Under the pieces are notes generated by a model. The model made no database searches, was not told where the DNA came from, and saw only the letters and a list, made by a program, of their open reading frames with translations. Position numbers and translations under genes: made by a program. A stretch of DNA of 64,000 nucleotides, taken from the NCBI GenBank assembly GCA_037577475.1, contig CM075183.1, positions 10,909,471 to 10,973,470 of the forward strand, in the 5' to 3' direction. Positions 1-14,975 of the stretch are shown one piece after another. The stretch comes from Chaunax sp. Z400 (lineage: Eukaryota > Chordata > Actinopteri > Lophiiformes > Chaunacidae). The first letter of the stretch is position 1. Each line of letters starts with the position of its first letter.

Positions 1-1654
1 ACGAGCCCCTTATTGATGAGGTCGCTGACCGAGAGGTCATATCGCAGTGACACAAAGAGAGATGGAGAGATTTAAGAGTATTGGAAGGGACAAAAGACGA
101 GGGGAGGAACAGCAAAAACAAGTTCTGTTGTACAAATTAATGCAGATCATTTGTTATTACACAGACAATAAAGCATGGTTTCACATGTTCATCAGTTAAA
201 CCGCATATAGAGACTTTCTGTATAAGAAATCAACCCGCAACCTTGAGTCAAATTGAAAGTCTTTCAAATACAGAACAGTAGTGAGCAGAACACCTGTTGC
301 TTTCTCAGACACTTTAACCCTGACTTAAATTGGCTCAAAGCAACATTACTCACTTCCTTTAACGAGGATTTAGTGTTGTTTCTGTGTGCACAGAGGGCCG
401 TTGGGTTCAGGTGTTCACAGTTGCAAGCGTGCGATTGCAAGAAACCAGACGGGGAAACCTTAAATGTGATGAGAAGCTTGTTTTGTCTTCCCATCTTTCA
501 CATTGTTTACAAGAAATACTGTCTTTCTCTGTTGCATAAAGACAAGAACACGCTGACGAAAGACATACTGTATGGCATAAAACATTAAATGAGATGTGAC
601 AGAGCTTAGCTGACCCACTCAGACTGGAGCGGTTTGAGATCCATCAACAATATTTTAGTATTTGGTTGGAAACCTTAACCAATCATCAATTAGATATGCT
701 GTAAGCTGATATCCTGTGAAAGAACAATAAAAAGTATTGTTTACTTAGAGATCCTGTTCTGGTCTGGACCAGCGACTGTGGGGAGGTTTCACGGCAATAA
801 TTCTAGTTGGGATCAAATATTCCAGACCAAACAGTTTAGGTATGAAAGCAACGGTCCCAACAGCTTTCTGTAGATGTCATAGAAACATACCCACAGTCAC
901 AGCTACGTCTCATTTGTGTGCAGTTCAAATTATAATGATAGTATTTTAAAAAAGCATTTTTTCACCAGCAGTAACTGGGTGACTGTTATTCACCACGGCA
1001 CCTGCTCTACCCTCAAAGTCATTTAAAAGAGAAATGTTCTGCCTCTATCTAAATCTTAGAGGAGGTCGTCTGATTAATTTGTTTCACCTGTGTTTTTATA
1101 ATTAGGCAGAACTCTGCTGCAATAGTTACCGCTGGGAAAACGGTGCTCAAAAGCATGGCTTTATTTTGCCCTGAAAAATGCTGGGTCGGCACAGCGCAAC
1201 ACCTGTGCCAAACCTATTTGGTGGAAGGGAGGATGCACAACTAACATGACTAAACACCTTCGCCTACACGGTGTAGAAATCAGGTTCCAGTCTCCCACGC
1301 CTGCCTCAGCGTCCTCCTCAGTCAACCATGAGCCAACAGCCAACAGCCAGCAGCACCTTGTCTTAATCGGTTAAGTGAAAATTAAATAACGTCGCATTTT
1401 CAACAGCGAAACAGCAAACAAGTTACATTTGACGGAATTGCTATAAACTGTGTCAAATGCAAATAGTGAAATATATTTTTTTGTACAGATTGCTAACACT
1501 AGTAGCCAGTTTACTGCCGCTAAGCCAGTGGTAGTGATCCAACGACGTGACACGAACATATGAACGAGTCATTCATAATGAATGATAGAATCTTTATAAA
1601 TAAATTGTTTGTCTGTGAAATAAAGCAGTTGGACTGTTTTGACGCCGCCCCTCA
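1..1654. other. Unique non-coding DNA
   Basis: AT-rich sequence with no long open frame, no recognisable exon and no repeat that I can identify. Open frames here are about 60 to 110 codons, as expected by chance. Confidence 0.6.
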
Positions 1655-1745
1655 AAGAACCGGAATCGGGAGTCGGCAAGAACCGAAATGCAGATTCAGA
1701 ATTGGAATCACAATTGTTAGGATCCAAACAATGCCCAACCCTAGT
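1655..1745. mobile_element. Possible dispersed fish repeat end
   Basis: The segment has runs of GGAATCGG and AACCGAAATG type and ends in CAATGCCCAACCCTA. That combination resembles the end of a repeat I have seen in teleost genomes. No terminal repeats or target-site duplication are visible, so the class is unknown and the call is tentative. Confidence 0.35.
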
Positions 1746-2671
<926 letters not shown>

Positions 2672-2792
2672 GTATCAATAAGAGACCCATGGTGGTAACC
2701 CAAATGAAACCAGTGGGAGAGCTAAAAACCCAGCTTCAGCCCCAGCTGGTGCTGGTGCTTTTGATCTTATCTTGGTGCGTGCATGTGTGAGT

Positions 2793-2796
2793 GCAC

Positions 2797-2827
<31 letters not shown>
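2793..2827. repeat. Short (CA)n microsatellite
   Basis: About 35 bp of CA repeat, interrupted by one GC step, preceded by a short TG-rich stretch. Confidence 0.97.
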
Positions 2828-3112
2828 TGCTAACATGACTAATAATGCCTGTAATTGCTTTGTTTTCACATGGAGTGCCACCCACTCTCCCAATTTTTCA
2901 CCCATCCCTCTTCTCCCTCCATCTCTCACTCTGAATAACTGATTGTGAGGATTATTATGAATGAATGATTGGGGGCTATGGGACGGCCACAGTGTGTGCA
3001 TGTGTGTATTATGTCATCTCAACGCCAGCCATGCTCTATTAGTGGAGATTGATTCATAAGTAGGAAGCCTCACTTAAGCGATTCCCGTGGCAGCCGTCGG
3101 CACAATAGATCC

Positions 3113-5151
<2,039 letters not shown>

Positions 5152-5170
5152 AAAAAAAAAAAAAAAAAAA
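5152..5170 (+). repeat. Poly(A) tract, 19 bp
   Basis: Nineteen consecutive A. No retroelement body is recognisable upstream, so it may be a simple repeat rather than a retroposon tail. Confidence 0.95.
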
Positions 5171-5176
5171 TGTAGT

Positions 5177-5283
5177 GGGGAAAGAGGGAGGGAGAGAAGG
5201 GGTCAATGAGGGCAACGGCAGAGCGAGCAGGAGGAGAAAGCGAATGAGCCAGAAACTGAGAGAGAGAGAGAGAGAGAAGAGAG

Positions 5284-5319
<36 letters not shown>

Positions 5320-5340
5320 GAGAGAGAGAGCGAGAAAGAG
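5177..5340 (+). repeat. Purine tract with (GA)n array
   Basis: Almost all purine on the plus strand. From 5258 it is interrupted (GA)n. Such homopurine stretches can form triplex DNA. The 194-codon minus-strand frame through it is low-complexity Ser/Leu and is not a gene. Confidence 0.95.
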
Positions 5341-5545
5341 TGTCAACCCAGCTGACTCTGTTCCAAGCTACTCCCCTTAGCAACAGCCCTTGCTTAGCCT
5401 GCGTCCCATTGGCCCGCTGACAGCATGCATCACAATCCCGTGTGTGACTCCATGGCCAATCAGGGGATTCCTTGCAACTCTCCATTTTGGATTTCATTTT
5501 CACCATGGCAACACAAGCCTGCTCTTAGCCCTGGATGTGGCTTGT
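5341..5545. promoter_or_regulatory. Candidate NF-Y/RFX site cluster
   Basis: A non-repetitive 200-bp island between two microsatellites. It holds an inverted CCAAT box (ATTGG, 5408-5412), a direct GGCCAATCAG box (CCAAT at 5456-5460), an NF-kB-like GGGGATTCCT (5463-5472) and an RFX X-box half site CCATGGCAAC (5503-5512). Paired CCAAT boxes with an X-box half are typical of promoters and enhancers. No TATA box or transcript is demonstrated; matches are by eye. Confidence 0.3.
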
Positions 5546-6383
<838 letters not shown>

Positions 6384-6538
6384 AGTGCAGCATGGTGGCG
6401 TGGTGGAAGAAGGTTGTGGGTTTGAATCCACCCGGGGACCTAGGTAGGTAGGTACGACATAGATGTGAATGTGAGTGTGAATGCTTGTTTGGCTCTGACG
6501 AACTTGTGACTGGTGCAGGTAGTACCTCGTCTCTCGCC
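6384..6538 (+). mobile_element. tRNA-like dispersed element, internally deleted
   Basis: The start has a Pol III A-box-like TGGCGTGGTGG (6396-6406) and a B-box-like GGTTTGAATCC (6419-6429), closer together than in a full tRNA-derived head, so the middle is deleted. It is followed by a GTGAATGTGAGTGTGAATG segment and CCTCGTCTCTCGCCCA. This order matches a very common teleost dispersed repeat; other pieces are at 14765-14975 and 61139-61253. Its last segment runs directly into the minisatellite that follows. The family name is not assigned. Confidence 0.65.
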
Positions 6539-6860
6539 CAGGGTCATGACTTGTACAGGGTGTACCTCGCCTCTCGCCCAGGGTCATGACTTGTACAGGG
6601 TGTACCTCACCTCTCGCCCAGGGTCATGACTTGTACAGGGTGTACCTCGCCTCTCGCCCAGGGTCATGACTTGTCCAAGGCCTTGCCTCTCGCCCAGGGT
6701 CATGACTTGTCCAAGGACTCGCCTCTCGCCCAGGGTCATGACTTGTACAGGGTGTACCTCGCCTCTCGCCCAGGGTCATGACTTGTCCGGGGCCTTGCCT
6801 CTCGCCCAGGGTCATGACTTGTCCGGGGCCTTGCCTCTCGCCCAGGGTCATGACTTGTCC
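6539..6860 (+). repeat. 36/40-bp minisatellite
   Basis: Eight full units and a partial ninth. Units start at 6539, 6579, 6619, 6659, 6695, 6731, 6771 and 6807, with the partial at 6843. Their lengths are 40, 40, 40, 36, 36, 40, 36 and 36 bp. Each begins CAGGGTCATGACTTGT and ends CGCCTCTCGCC or close to it. The short form lacks 4 bp in the middle. The unit is an internal piece of the dispersed element just upstream. Because 36 is a multiple of three, both strands have open frames with a 12-residue repeat, but nothing suggests translation. Confidence 0.98.
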
Positions 6861-7595
6861 AGTGTTTTTCTGTGCCGTTGCATTATTGAAGGCATTTAAT
6901 CGTAATAATTTAAGACAAATCTGTAAAATAACTGTTTTTGTCCACAAAGCCTTGTATTGTTGTTGCACTTAATTTGAATTATGTTTTTTTTCACAATTTA
7001 ATTATAAGAGAACCAAAAGTTCATTTTGTTGCCTCATATAAGTTAGGCAGCAGGATTCTGTGTTATATGTAATAGATTATAAAGTCACCGGGGTCTCTGA
7101 TAGTCACATGTGACCAGTGCCAACGCTGACAGCAAGGCTACAGAGCGACAAATACATTAAGTTGGTACTGATATGTGAAGCATGGAGTATATGTGACAAT
7201 AGAGGATAGATGGATGATTGGAAATTGACATTTTCTCAGCAGCTTTAAATTCAACACTCCACACGTAAACATTTCCTAATAAACTATTTTTTTTAGAATA
7301 TTTTGTATATGTAATTGTATATAAACCTTTTCTGTAAGGCACATTCCAGTTCTAATGAATAGTGAAGGGCTACAGCAGGCTACATAGCAGGTGTCTGTTC
7401 TGTTTTCTTGGCTCGCTGTAATCCATAAAACACTAATAACTGCTCAGGAGATTTCTGTGTCACTGGAGAAACTGGTTTAATGGGATGAGTTCTTCACAGC
7501 ACAGTTCATACACTTCAAACAGACGTGCAGGAAGCAAGACACGGACAAGGTAACTAGCGATGTCCCTCTTTGTTCTCTCGGTGAGGTGAGGTGAG
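6861..7595. other. Unique AT-rich DNA
   Basis: No gene or repeat recognised. Confidence 0.6.
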
Positions 7596-7616
7596 ATATA
7601 TATATATATATATATA
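7596..7616. repeat. (TA)n microsatellite
   Basis: About 21 bp of alternating AT. Confidence 0.97.
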
Positions 7617-7959
7617 GCGGGCAGAATGATGAAGAGAAGTAGTGAGAGAGCTAGAGAGAAGTATGAGATGGGAGGAGGAGAGACAATGTCTACAGACAGA
7701 CATATGATGAATGGGTCTGCTGCCTAAAAAGTCACAGTGTGTGTCTGTAACTACAGAAGGCATCCATCCGAGCCATTGTGACATTACCCACACTGCAGGT
7801 TGATATCCAGAGTCCCTTGTCCGTCCTACTAGATGAAACAACCAAAAACAGCACTTGGGGTCAGGAGTCAAGCTTAACAGCAGTAATTATTAAAAGTATT
7901 AGCCTAGCTTCCCCTTGGGTTTGACGATAGGCGTTGTATGTATCCCACCAACAGCAATT

Positions 7960-8025
7960 AGTCAATTACCACGGGGCTAATTAAAACCGCAGTCCATATA
8001 AGGAAGGCTTTGGGGCGGGACAATA
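7960..8025. promoter_or_regulatory. Candidate SRF CArG box with neighbouring sites
   Basis: A perfect CArG box CCATATAAGG lies at 7994-8003. Homeodomain-type CAATTAGTCAATTA lies upstream and a GC box GGGGCGGG about 10 bp downstream. SRF binds CC(A/T)6GG. The clustering is suggestive only; there is no expression evidence. Confidence 0.25.
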
Positions 8026-8060
8026 ATGGGCTCCTATGGTAGCCTGTGTTTATTTAAGTG

Positions 8061-9510
8061 ATCAATGATTAACATGACTGGGAGAGGTCAGCAGCTCACA
8101 CGAGAAGCTGGTTGCCTTCCTGACATAAATGCCTTTGCTGTGGTTAATCGGTGCAACGGCATCAAAGTGCCGGTTTCAATGAATGTTCTCGGGAAAGTAC
8201 ACGTTAGGGAGCCGTCTTGGAGGCTACACACTGGATGTGGTGAATTCAAATCACAACACTCCAAATATTCATAAAGACTGTTGGTATAACAGTTATAAAT
8301 TTTGTGAAACAATTAATCTATATATTTTGTGGCGCTAGCCGAAAGCTAAACTGGGACTTTTCTGATTTTGTGTATGTCTCAGGCAGCTTTTATATTGACA
8401 GTATAATATATACAGTACATGTGAGCCGTAGAGCTTTATTGGCACAAGCTTAAGTGCCATGATTAGACATTGCATTAGTCGGAGATTCAATGTATTTATT
8501 TTGGCTGATTTAATTAAATGCAGAGTAAGGAGCCTGCGATGTGTGTGAGTGCATGTTGCAGCAGACTCGGCAGCAGAGGCTCCCCTAATCGAGTTAGCTG
8601 TGATAACTGGACTGGCAGCTGGCTTTCCAGGAATATACTCTCCTACTGAGCATGCACTCCCTGAAAGTGGATTTTCACACAGCACACACACAAACACACA
8701 CACACTCAGAGAAAAGCATGCACATACAAATGCAAATGCACCCAGCGTGACCTACCTTTCCTGGGTATTAAAAATGCATGCGTTGTGTTGTGGATTTCTG
8801 GACAGCAAATGCAAGATGAATGTACACATACTGAGACAAGCTTATTAACACATTCATCTGTAGACTCACACACCGGCTTCGATCCATTTCTCGCTCTGTT
8901 ACACTCTAACCCACACACACACCACATGTGGTTTAACATTCTGTGTAGTTGTTGTATGAGTTGTTTATCAGCCGGCCGCCCTGTGAGACATTTAGGTAAG
9001 TCAGTGGGTGAATGACGCCTTCAGTGCCTGGCCACCTTTTCTGGATTACGGATACACAAAGCCTCTTGGCCACATCTTGACCCATTTTCACTGCATGAAC
9101 TCAATGACCTGTGTGACTAAGGGTTTGTATTCGTGACACATGACTTTAAATGCAGCCTTCAGAACCTGGTGACACCAAATGAACTAAACTTCTGTACTGT
9201 TTGATGTCATCATCATAAGACTAATGACTAGATTTGAGAACCGCTCATATTTGTTTTGACACATTATTTTAATCAGGGCTTCAAACTTTTTCAAACTTAT
9301 CTGACTGCATTTTTCATTTTGGTGCACTAGCACAGCAGTGCTAGTTCCCATACACTGGTAATTTCACAATAAAATGTAAATGACTGTAAATATAAAAGGT
9401 ACAGACAAACGTACACAAAATAACACAAAGTTCTGATGTTGAAGTGTGTGACAAACTCAAATAATTCAAAGTCACATAACTTTTAAACTATTACATGATA
9501 GGCGTCCGTA
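8061..9510. other. Unique non-coding DNA
   Basis: No exon or repeat family recognised. A short CA-rich run lies at about 8687-8705. The segment 8440-8640 is GC-balanced and non-repetitive and could be conserved, but this cannot be tested here. Confidence 0.5.
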
Positions 9511-9699
9511 ATAGGCATGTACAAAGGGGGGGGCTGTGTTGTCATAGTTTTCAGAGGAGTGACGATACGGTGGCATTTTCAAAAGATTAGAATCTGGTGG
9601 CCATTTTCAAAAGTTTGCAGGCTGTTGTTGTGTGAACGGACGGCAATGACGTAACAAAACTTTGACGTTTTAGTGTAAAACGTCATGTAAACGGCCCCT
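9511..9699 (-). mobile_element. hAT-like MITE, partial
   Basis: Read on the minus strand it begins AGGGGCCGTTTACATGACG, the terminal motif of teleost hAT-like MITEs. It contains CAAACTTTTGAAAA and reaches ACATGCCTATT. The same three landmarks occur in the same order on the plus strand at 37627-37800, so the two are relatives in opposite orientation. The second terminus and an 8-bp target-site duplication are not visible. It has no coding capacity. Confidence 0.6.
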
Positions 9700-9817
9700 A
9701 AATCAGCATGTGATCAACTGACTAACAGCTGTTGTCAAATATATATACTCATTATGTCATTAACATGTTCAAGAATGATGACAGTGAGCAGAAATTCAGA
9801 ATGTGCCTTTCCACGTA

Positions 9818-9876
9818 GGACACAGACAGTAAAGTAAAAGGTGTCTGCATAGTGGACCATAATGCTGTCTGTGTCC
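9818..9876. repeat. 12-bp perfect inverted repeat
   Basis: GGACACAGACAG (9818-9829) and its exact complement CTGTCTGTGTCC (9865-9876) flank a 35-bp loop. It could fold as a hairpin or be the relic of short transposon ends. Confidence 0.85.
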
Positions 9877-10017
9877 ATAGTATCCTGTAGCCAGTATTGC
9901 ATATGTGTCTGCTCTCTATTATCTATATCGCCCCCTATTGTAACTTCCTAGGACAAACCATAAAGTTAATATATTGGACATACAGTAAATTCCTTAAGCT
10001 AAAACTTGTCCATCAGT

Positions 10018-10036
10018 TGTGTGTGTGTGTGTGTGT
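10018..10036. repeat. Short (TG)n microsatellite
   Basis: About 19 bp of TG repeat. Confidence 0.95.
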
Positions 10037-10200
10037 ACAGTGTGTGATGCTTTACACAAGAACTTGTTTCTGCATGTGGATGCATGTACTGAATGTAACA
10101 TACCATGTGAATGCATGTTTTTAAGTTTAAAATGATAGGTTAGTGCTGTGTACACATCTGCATCTCAAGCACCTGAAGCAAGTAAGTATATAGTATAAGT

Positions 10201-10222
10201 ATATATATATATATATATATAG
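10201..10222. repeat. Short (TA)n microsatellite
   Basis: About 22 bp of alternating AT. Confidence 0.95.
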
Positions 10223-11040
10223 TAACAACGTTCTCTATTCTGTAGATATATTTGAACTCCTGATATCTGTAATAAGCTGCCACGGAACATGACAACTTCC
10301 TTTCTGTTGGGCGAGAAGATCCCTCATATAGCGACTGTAAAATTCGAATGAAACTAAAAATCGCATACAAAATTAGAGCGTGTGAATTGTTGCTTCCTCT
10401 CGGGTTTGGACAGTCCCTCCATGTAAAAATGCAGAGTTGTCTGGATGGATGAGTTCAGCCATGCTCACGGACAACTTTTGGTCAGAAAAGGGTTGGTTCT
10501 ACAACAAGTAGAAGTCATGGGCTCCGACCACGTAAGAGTAGACTATGGAGTGACAGCTGAATGAAAGATTTTACTTCAATTCGACAGTCATCCTAATAGC
10601 TCTGGTTTTGTTCTCTTGTGCATCATCAGCCTTGAACTGACAAAAAAAACACAAAAAAAACCTCTCAATGAAAATTAATGAATTTAGTTTACAAACCACT
10701 TAATTTCCTCCAGGGCATGATTGATTCATGGCACCATGTACAATACTGCAAGGCCAGTCAAATTTATATGAATTGAAACCACTGGAGCTGGCATAAGAAA
10801 AAGTCAAAATGACGACAAAATCATTACTATAGGACATTACTGTTCAAACGGATATGAAACGGAGACAAAAGGACATTGACAGCATTTCAGCAGGGTAAAT
10901 TCAGCCTTCATTCAATGTGCAAACCCACAAGTCAAATAAGGCTTCAAGCTCTCGTTTCTCATCTGACCTATTGGATCCCTCACTCCCACCTCCTCTCTGC
11001 TCCTCTGCAGCCTCCCTCTCCTCTCTCTCCCCTTTGCTGG
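10223..11040. other. Unique non-coding DNA
   Basis: Nothing recognised. Pyrimidine-rich from about 10980. Confidence 0.6.
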
Positions 11041-11170
11041 CCTCTCACACACAAAGGCAGGGAGAGGCAGAGGTGGAGGAGGAGGAGGAGGAGGGCGGTG
11101 GAGGAAGGCACAAAAGGGCTGGGAGTTGTGAGCTTGCCCTATAGGGAGAGGGAGGGTGAGGGGTAGATGA

Positions 11171-11206
11171 GGGGTAACAGGGGGTCAAAGGGGGTCAAAG
11201 GGGGGG
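11171..11206 (+). other. Predicted G-quadruplex in a G-rich tract
   Basis: Four G runs (11171-11174, 11180-11184, 11190-11194, 11200-11206) are separated by 5-base loops, which meets the usual G-quadruplex rule. The repeated GGGTCAAAG spacing also gives two nuclear-receptor-like GGGTCA half sites. The surrounding 11060-11335 is strongly purine-rich. Confidence 0.65.
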
Positions 11207-11339
11207 CCACGGCTGTGGGTGGGGTGGGGAGAAACAAGAGAGTCGGAAAGCCAGACAGGAGCTGGGATAGAGAGAAGAGGAGTGATGGTGGGAAGGGAGG
11301 GTCCAAGGGTGAGGGAGCACAACATGGGAAAGCTTATAG

Positions 11340-13015
11340 CTAAAGTCGTTTTTTCCCATTTTGAAGGGAGCTGGATTTGTTCAAGAGAAGGATTTGGTTT
11401 GGGAAATGTAAATCCTCTATCCACCAATGTGTGAGTGTTATCACCCCTTCTTTAAGTTCACGTCTTGTGCCCTCTGTGACACAGCTCAGCTCCTGACTCA
11501 GCACCAAAACACAATTTGGAGGTGTGATCCATCACTCCAGCAAATCTCTGAAAAATCTCCTGGGAAAAACAAGTTGGTCGACCAGACAATACGATTGATC
11601 AAGTGATAATGGAGACCAATCAAAGATTAAAACTTTGTGGGTGATCATTTATGAAATACTCCAGATTTGCCAGCACAATTACACACCGTGGAGATCATAG
11701 CCAGAAAGCTGGGTATTCTGACTTCTGTTGACATTTTTGGGATGCAGTGCAAGCTTCAAAATGAACCCGTATGAACATGTAGGTGACGGCATCACGTGGA
11801 AGTCACCATGGTCACCTCCAGAGACGCAAACAAGCACAAAGTCAGCTGATTGCACACGTAGATTTAGAATGAACATGTGGTTGTGTTTATTCTATAGAAA
11901 GTCAGGCTCGAATAACATAAGGGAAGCAAATGGACCAGTCTTGTTCTTCAATAGAAACCAGCCAACAGTTCCCTCATACACTCAGGGCATAAAATGAGAT
12001 ACGGTATGTCTGGAAAAAAAAGTTTATTTTTCTTGGTCTTGGCAGAAGAAGGAAATACTGATAAAGGAAGAAAGGCCTATTAAAGTCATCCACACCCTCG
12101 AAAAAGTCAGATGATGTTGTCACACCCTGCTCAAAGGCATCAGATGGTGGAATGTTGGCTTTGCACATCAGAGTCCTCATGTGACCTGATGTGACACAAG
12201 GCTTTGTGCAACACTACCTCCCCAGTGTGGAGACAAGCTACAAAACAGGAAAATAACATTTGGAACTCGTTCCTGCAAGTCCAGCATAATAACTGGGGCA
12301 TGTGATATGAAAGTATGATTGCATTACTCTTGATTTCCCTGCATCACGAGTGCTTAAAGTGGGCCATCACTTCAACATATTACTCTTTGGTGGAGGTTCT
12401 CTGGCCGGTTCATAATGACCTGCAATAAGCTGTAAATGTTTTGCCTTTAAGCCTGCAGAGGAGGAAGTATCCTGACTGAATGTACGCCTGAATCTACTGG
12501 ACAAGACATGCTGTAAGATGCATTGTTGTGCTTACAGGATGCACCTCATGCCGCCATGATCTTGCTCTTCATTGTACCATAATTAAAAGCAACATCACTG
12601 CCTACACTCTATAGTTCTTTATACAGATAGACCCTCCCCCACCCCCAATAACCACCCATCCCCCCTGCCACTCGCACAACTTCATTCCATCCACTTGCTT
12701 AACTTACTACAACCTCACAACTAATTCTGCACCATCTAACCTCCCCTAACTCCCCCCAAAACCACTGTGGGGGCACATAACACCGAAACACGTGACGTCA
12801 GAGCATGTACACATAGCTGCACGGCAACACATGCACACACACTGGTGAATCTGCCAACTCACACACGCACACAGACACACCTTACAAACACACAGCATAT
12901 AAACAGAGGCCTTTGACAGCTGGGCACCACAGTACAGGATGCATGTCGGTCATCTTCCTCTATGAGAAGTCTGCAAACCCTAAACACATACAAAGAGCTC
13001 GTATGAGAAGCATCA
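11340..13015. other. Unique non-coding DNA
   Basis: No gene or repeat recognised. A C-rich segment at 12635-12665 has C runs of 5, 5, 3 and 6, so the minus strand could form a G-quadruplex. Confidence 0.55.
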
Positions 13016-13016
13016 A

Positions 13017-13043
<27 letters not shown>
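13016..13043. repeat. Short (CA)n microsatellite
   Basis: About 28 bp of CA repeat. Confidence 0.96.
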
Positions 13044-13047
<4 letters not shown>

Positions 13048-14764
13048 CATTGCTCTCTTCTCGAGATAGTTATGTAACCAGAAAGGCAGAGGAGCTCTGT
13101 CTGCACACCTCTTTCTGTCATCACATCTTTCCTTGCCTCCTCCATGGAGCTCTGTGCTTCCATATCTGCCTTCCTGTTCTCTTATTCACTGCTAGGTTTC
13201 TTTACATAGACTCCCCATTTCTTGAATGACACTTTTTTTTCCTTCCTGTTTGAATGCATTAAAATCCCTTTGATGGCATCGGTGTGACTGTTAGGAACGT
13301 TGACGGGGGCAATGTGGTAAGACGGCCTCACAGACCTCCAGAAGGTGGATGATGTCAGCTCCACCTCTCCTCTTTCCCTCGCCAATCCTGCCTCAATGAC
13401 ACTGCTGATGATGACAAGGGGAGGAGGAGGAGGAGGATGAAGAGGAGTCTCTCCCCCTCCCTCTCTTTCCTGTCCTCCTCCTCACCCACTGCTTCCTGCT
13501 GTCCTCGCCCCAAGCATTCTGACTCAGCTCTCACCACCTCTCTTCCTCGAACACACTATATCCTCCCTTCAAATATGTTTCTCGTTTGAGCCAAGCCTTT
13601 TCTCATTCTTTTTATCTCATGCCCTTCATTCACACTTCTGTGGAAATGTGGTTTTTATTTAATATCAGGTATCAGCAGGCAGATGGAGGGAGACCAGACT
13701 CGGTGGACCAGGACAAGGAGGTAATAAATGTATTGATGATATAAATATCCAGAATTTTTTTTATACTGTTATGACAGCTTGAAGTCAGCATCAAATAAAT
13801 AAGAACTTACTTATAAGTCTTAAAACAGCACTTAATGTTCTGACAACATAAATCCTTGTCTATGCAGCCTCCAAAGGATGTCAGGCACATATGGATGTCA
13901 CATGGATTTGAGCATTCAGAAGAAAGACGAGGAGGAGGAGGAGGACGAGGAAGAAGACAAAGTAGATGGGAGAAACAGATGCAAAGTGCAGATGTCCTGT
14001 CCTGGGTCATGCACTGAACACTAACAATGTCACCTGCTGTATGCAAGTTTGTATAAAGCAAACTGGACAGTGAGTGACATCATGTGTTACTTGTGGTATT
14101 GGCATCTCTACAAGACAGCAGGTGTGTGACTCAAACTTCAAAGCTTATTTAACTGGAATGTACACTATTTGTAATGTTGCTTCAAATTAACATAAAAGAT
14201 TTTTTTGAAAATCATTCGTCTCGTTCGAGGCTTTCTATGCCATAGCTGTTTTGAGTTAGTTCCTCCCACTATCAACATCTGAAGGACAATATACTGGCTC
14301 GAACCTATATGGACTCCTACTGCCCTTAAAGCAAAATTGTGCAGGCTTGAACATATGCTACTCATCTACTACATCTTAAACTCGATCCCTGTCCAAATAA
14401 ACCATGTGACAAAACTGGTTCCAGGTGCAGCATGTGCAATTATTATACTTCCAACCAGCCGGGGTTCAAAACCCAAGTGTAAAGGGTGCTTCAAGCGCAG
14501 CATGTCAGCTCAGTACTAAAGTCGCTTATTTGGAATCAGAAGAAGAGTAGAGGGAATGACAAATGAAAAAAAGGTTGTGAACTCAAACCCTGCAGCATGT
14601 AAGGTACATAATAATCACAAAACACTCGTCTTTAGTGAGTCGCATTTCCACCACGTGCTGCCGCCTCAACTTGAGTCGACTCTACTCGCTTTTTTCTCCC
14701 AGTTTTCCATAAGGTAAAAGCACCGGGTACCTACTTTTTTTTTTTGGCATCACCTCTGTCGAGG
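13044..14764. other. Non-coding DNA with GGA-repeat patches
   Basis: Short (GGA)n runs lie at 13421-13438 and 13927-13952. Otherwise unique, with no exon-like frame that I can support. Confidence 0.55.
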
Positions 14765-14975
14765 CTCAAAGAGAGTTGATCAAATCCCAAACGGTGATGT
14801 GAAAACACTGCAGACAAAGGCAACAACCATTCAAACTCATGTGCACACCTACGGGCGATTTTAGCGTTATCAGTTCACATGCATGTTTTTGATCTGTGTG
14901 AGGAAGGCAGAGAACCCAGAGGGAAACCATGCAGACACAGGAAGAACGTGAAAACTCCACACAGAAAAGAGGTTA
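14765..14975 (-). mobile_element. Internal fragment of the tRNA-like dispersed element
   Basis: Read on the minus strand the order is: TCTGTGTGGAGTTTTCACG, a CTGTGTCTGCATGG segment, CTTCCTCACACAGATC, ACATGCATGTGAACTGATAA, then CGCCCGTAGGTGTG and GAGTTTGAATGGTTGT. This is the middle of the same common teleost repeat whose head is at 6384 and whose tail is at 61139. The small minus-strand open frame across it is incidental. Confidence 0.7.

Noticed and set aside
6539..6860. Regularly spaced repeats resembling a CRISPR array
   Set aside because: The repeats are directly tandem without unique spacers, and the DNA is eukaryotic.
6624..6968. Minus-strand protein with 12-residue repeats
   Set aside because: A by-product of 36-bp minisatellite units; the 40-bp units shift the repeat register, which argues against selection for coding.
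13182..13385. Minus-strand 67-codon frame as an exon
   Set aside because: No clear splice-site pair bounding the frame and no recognised domain.
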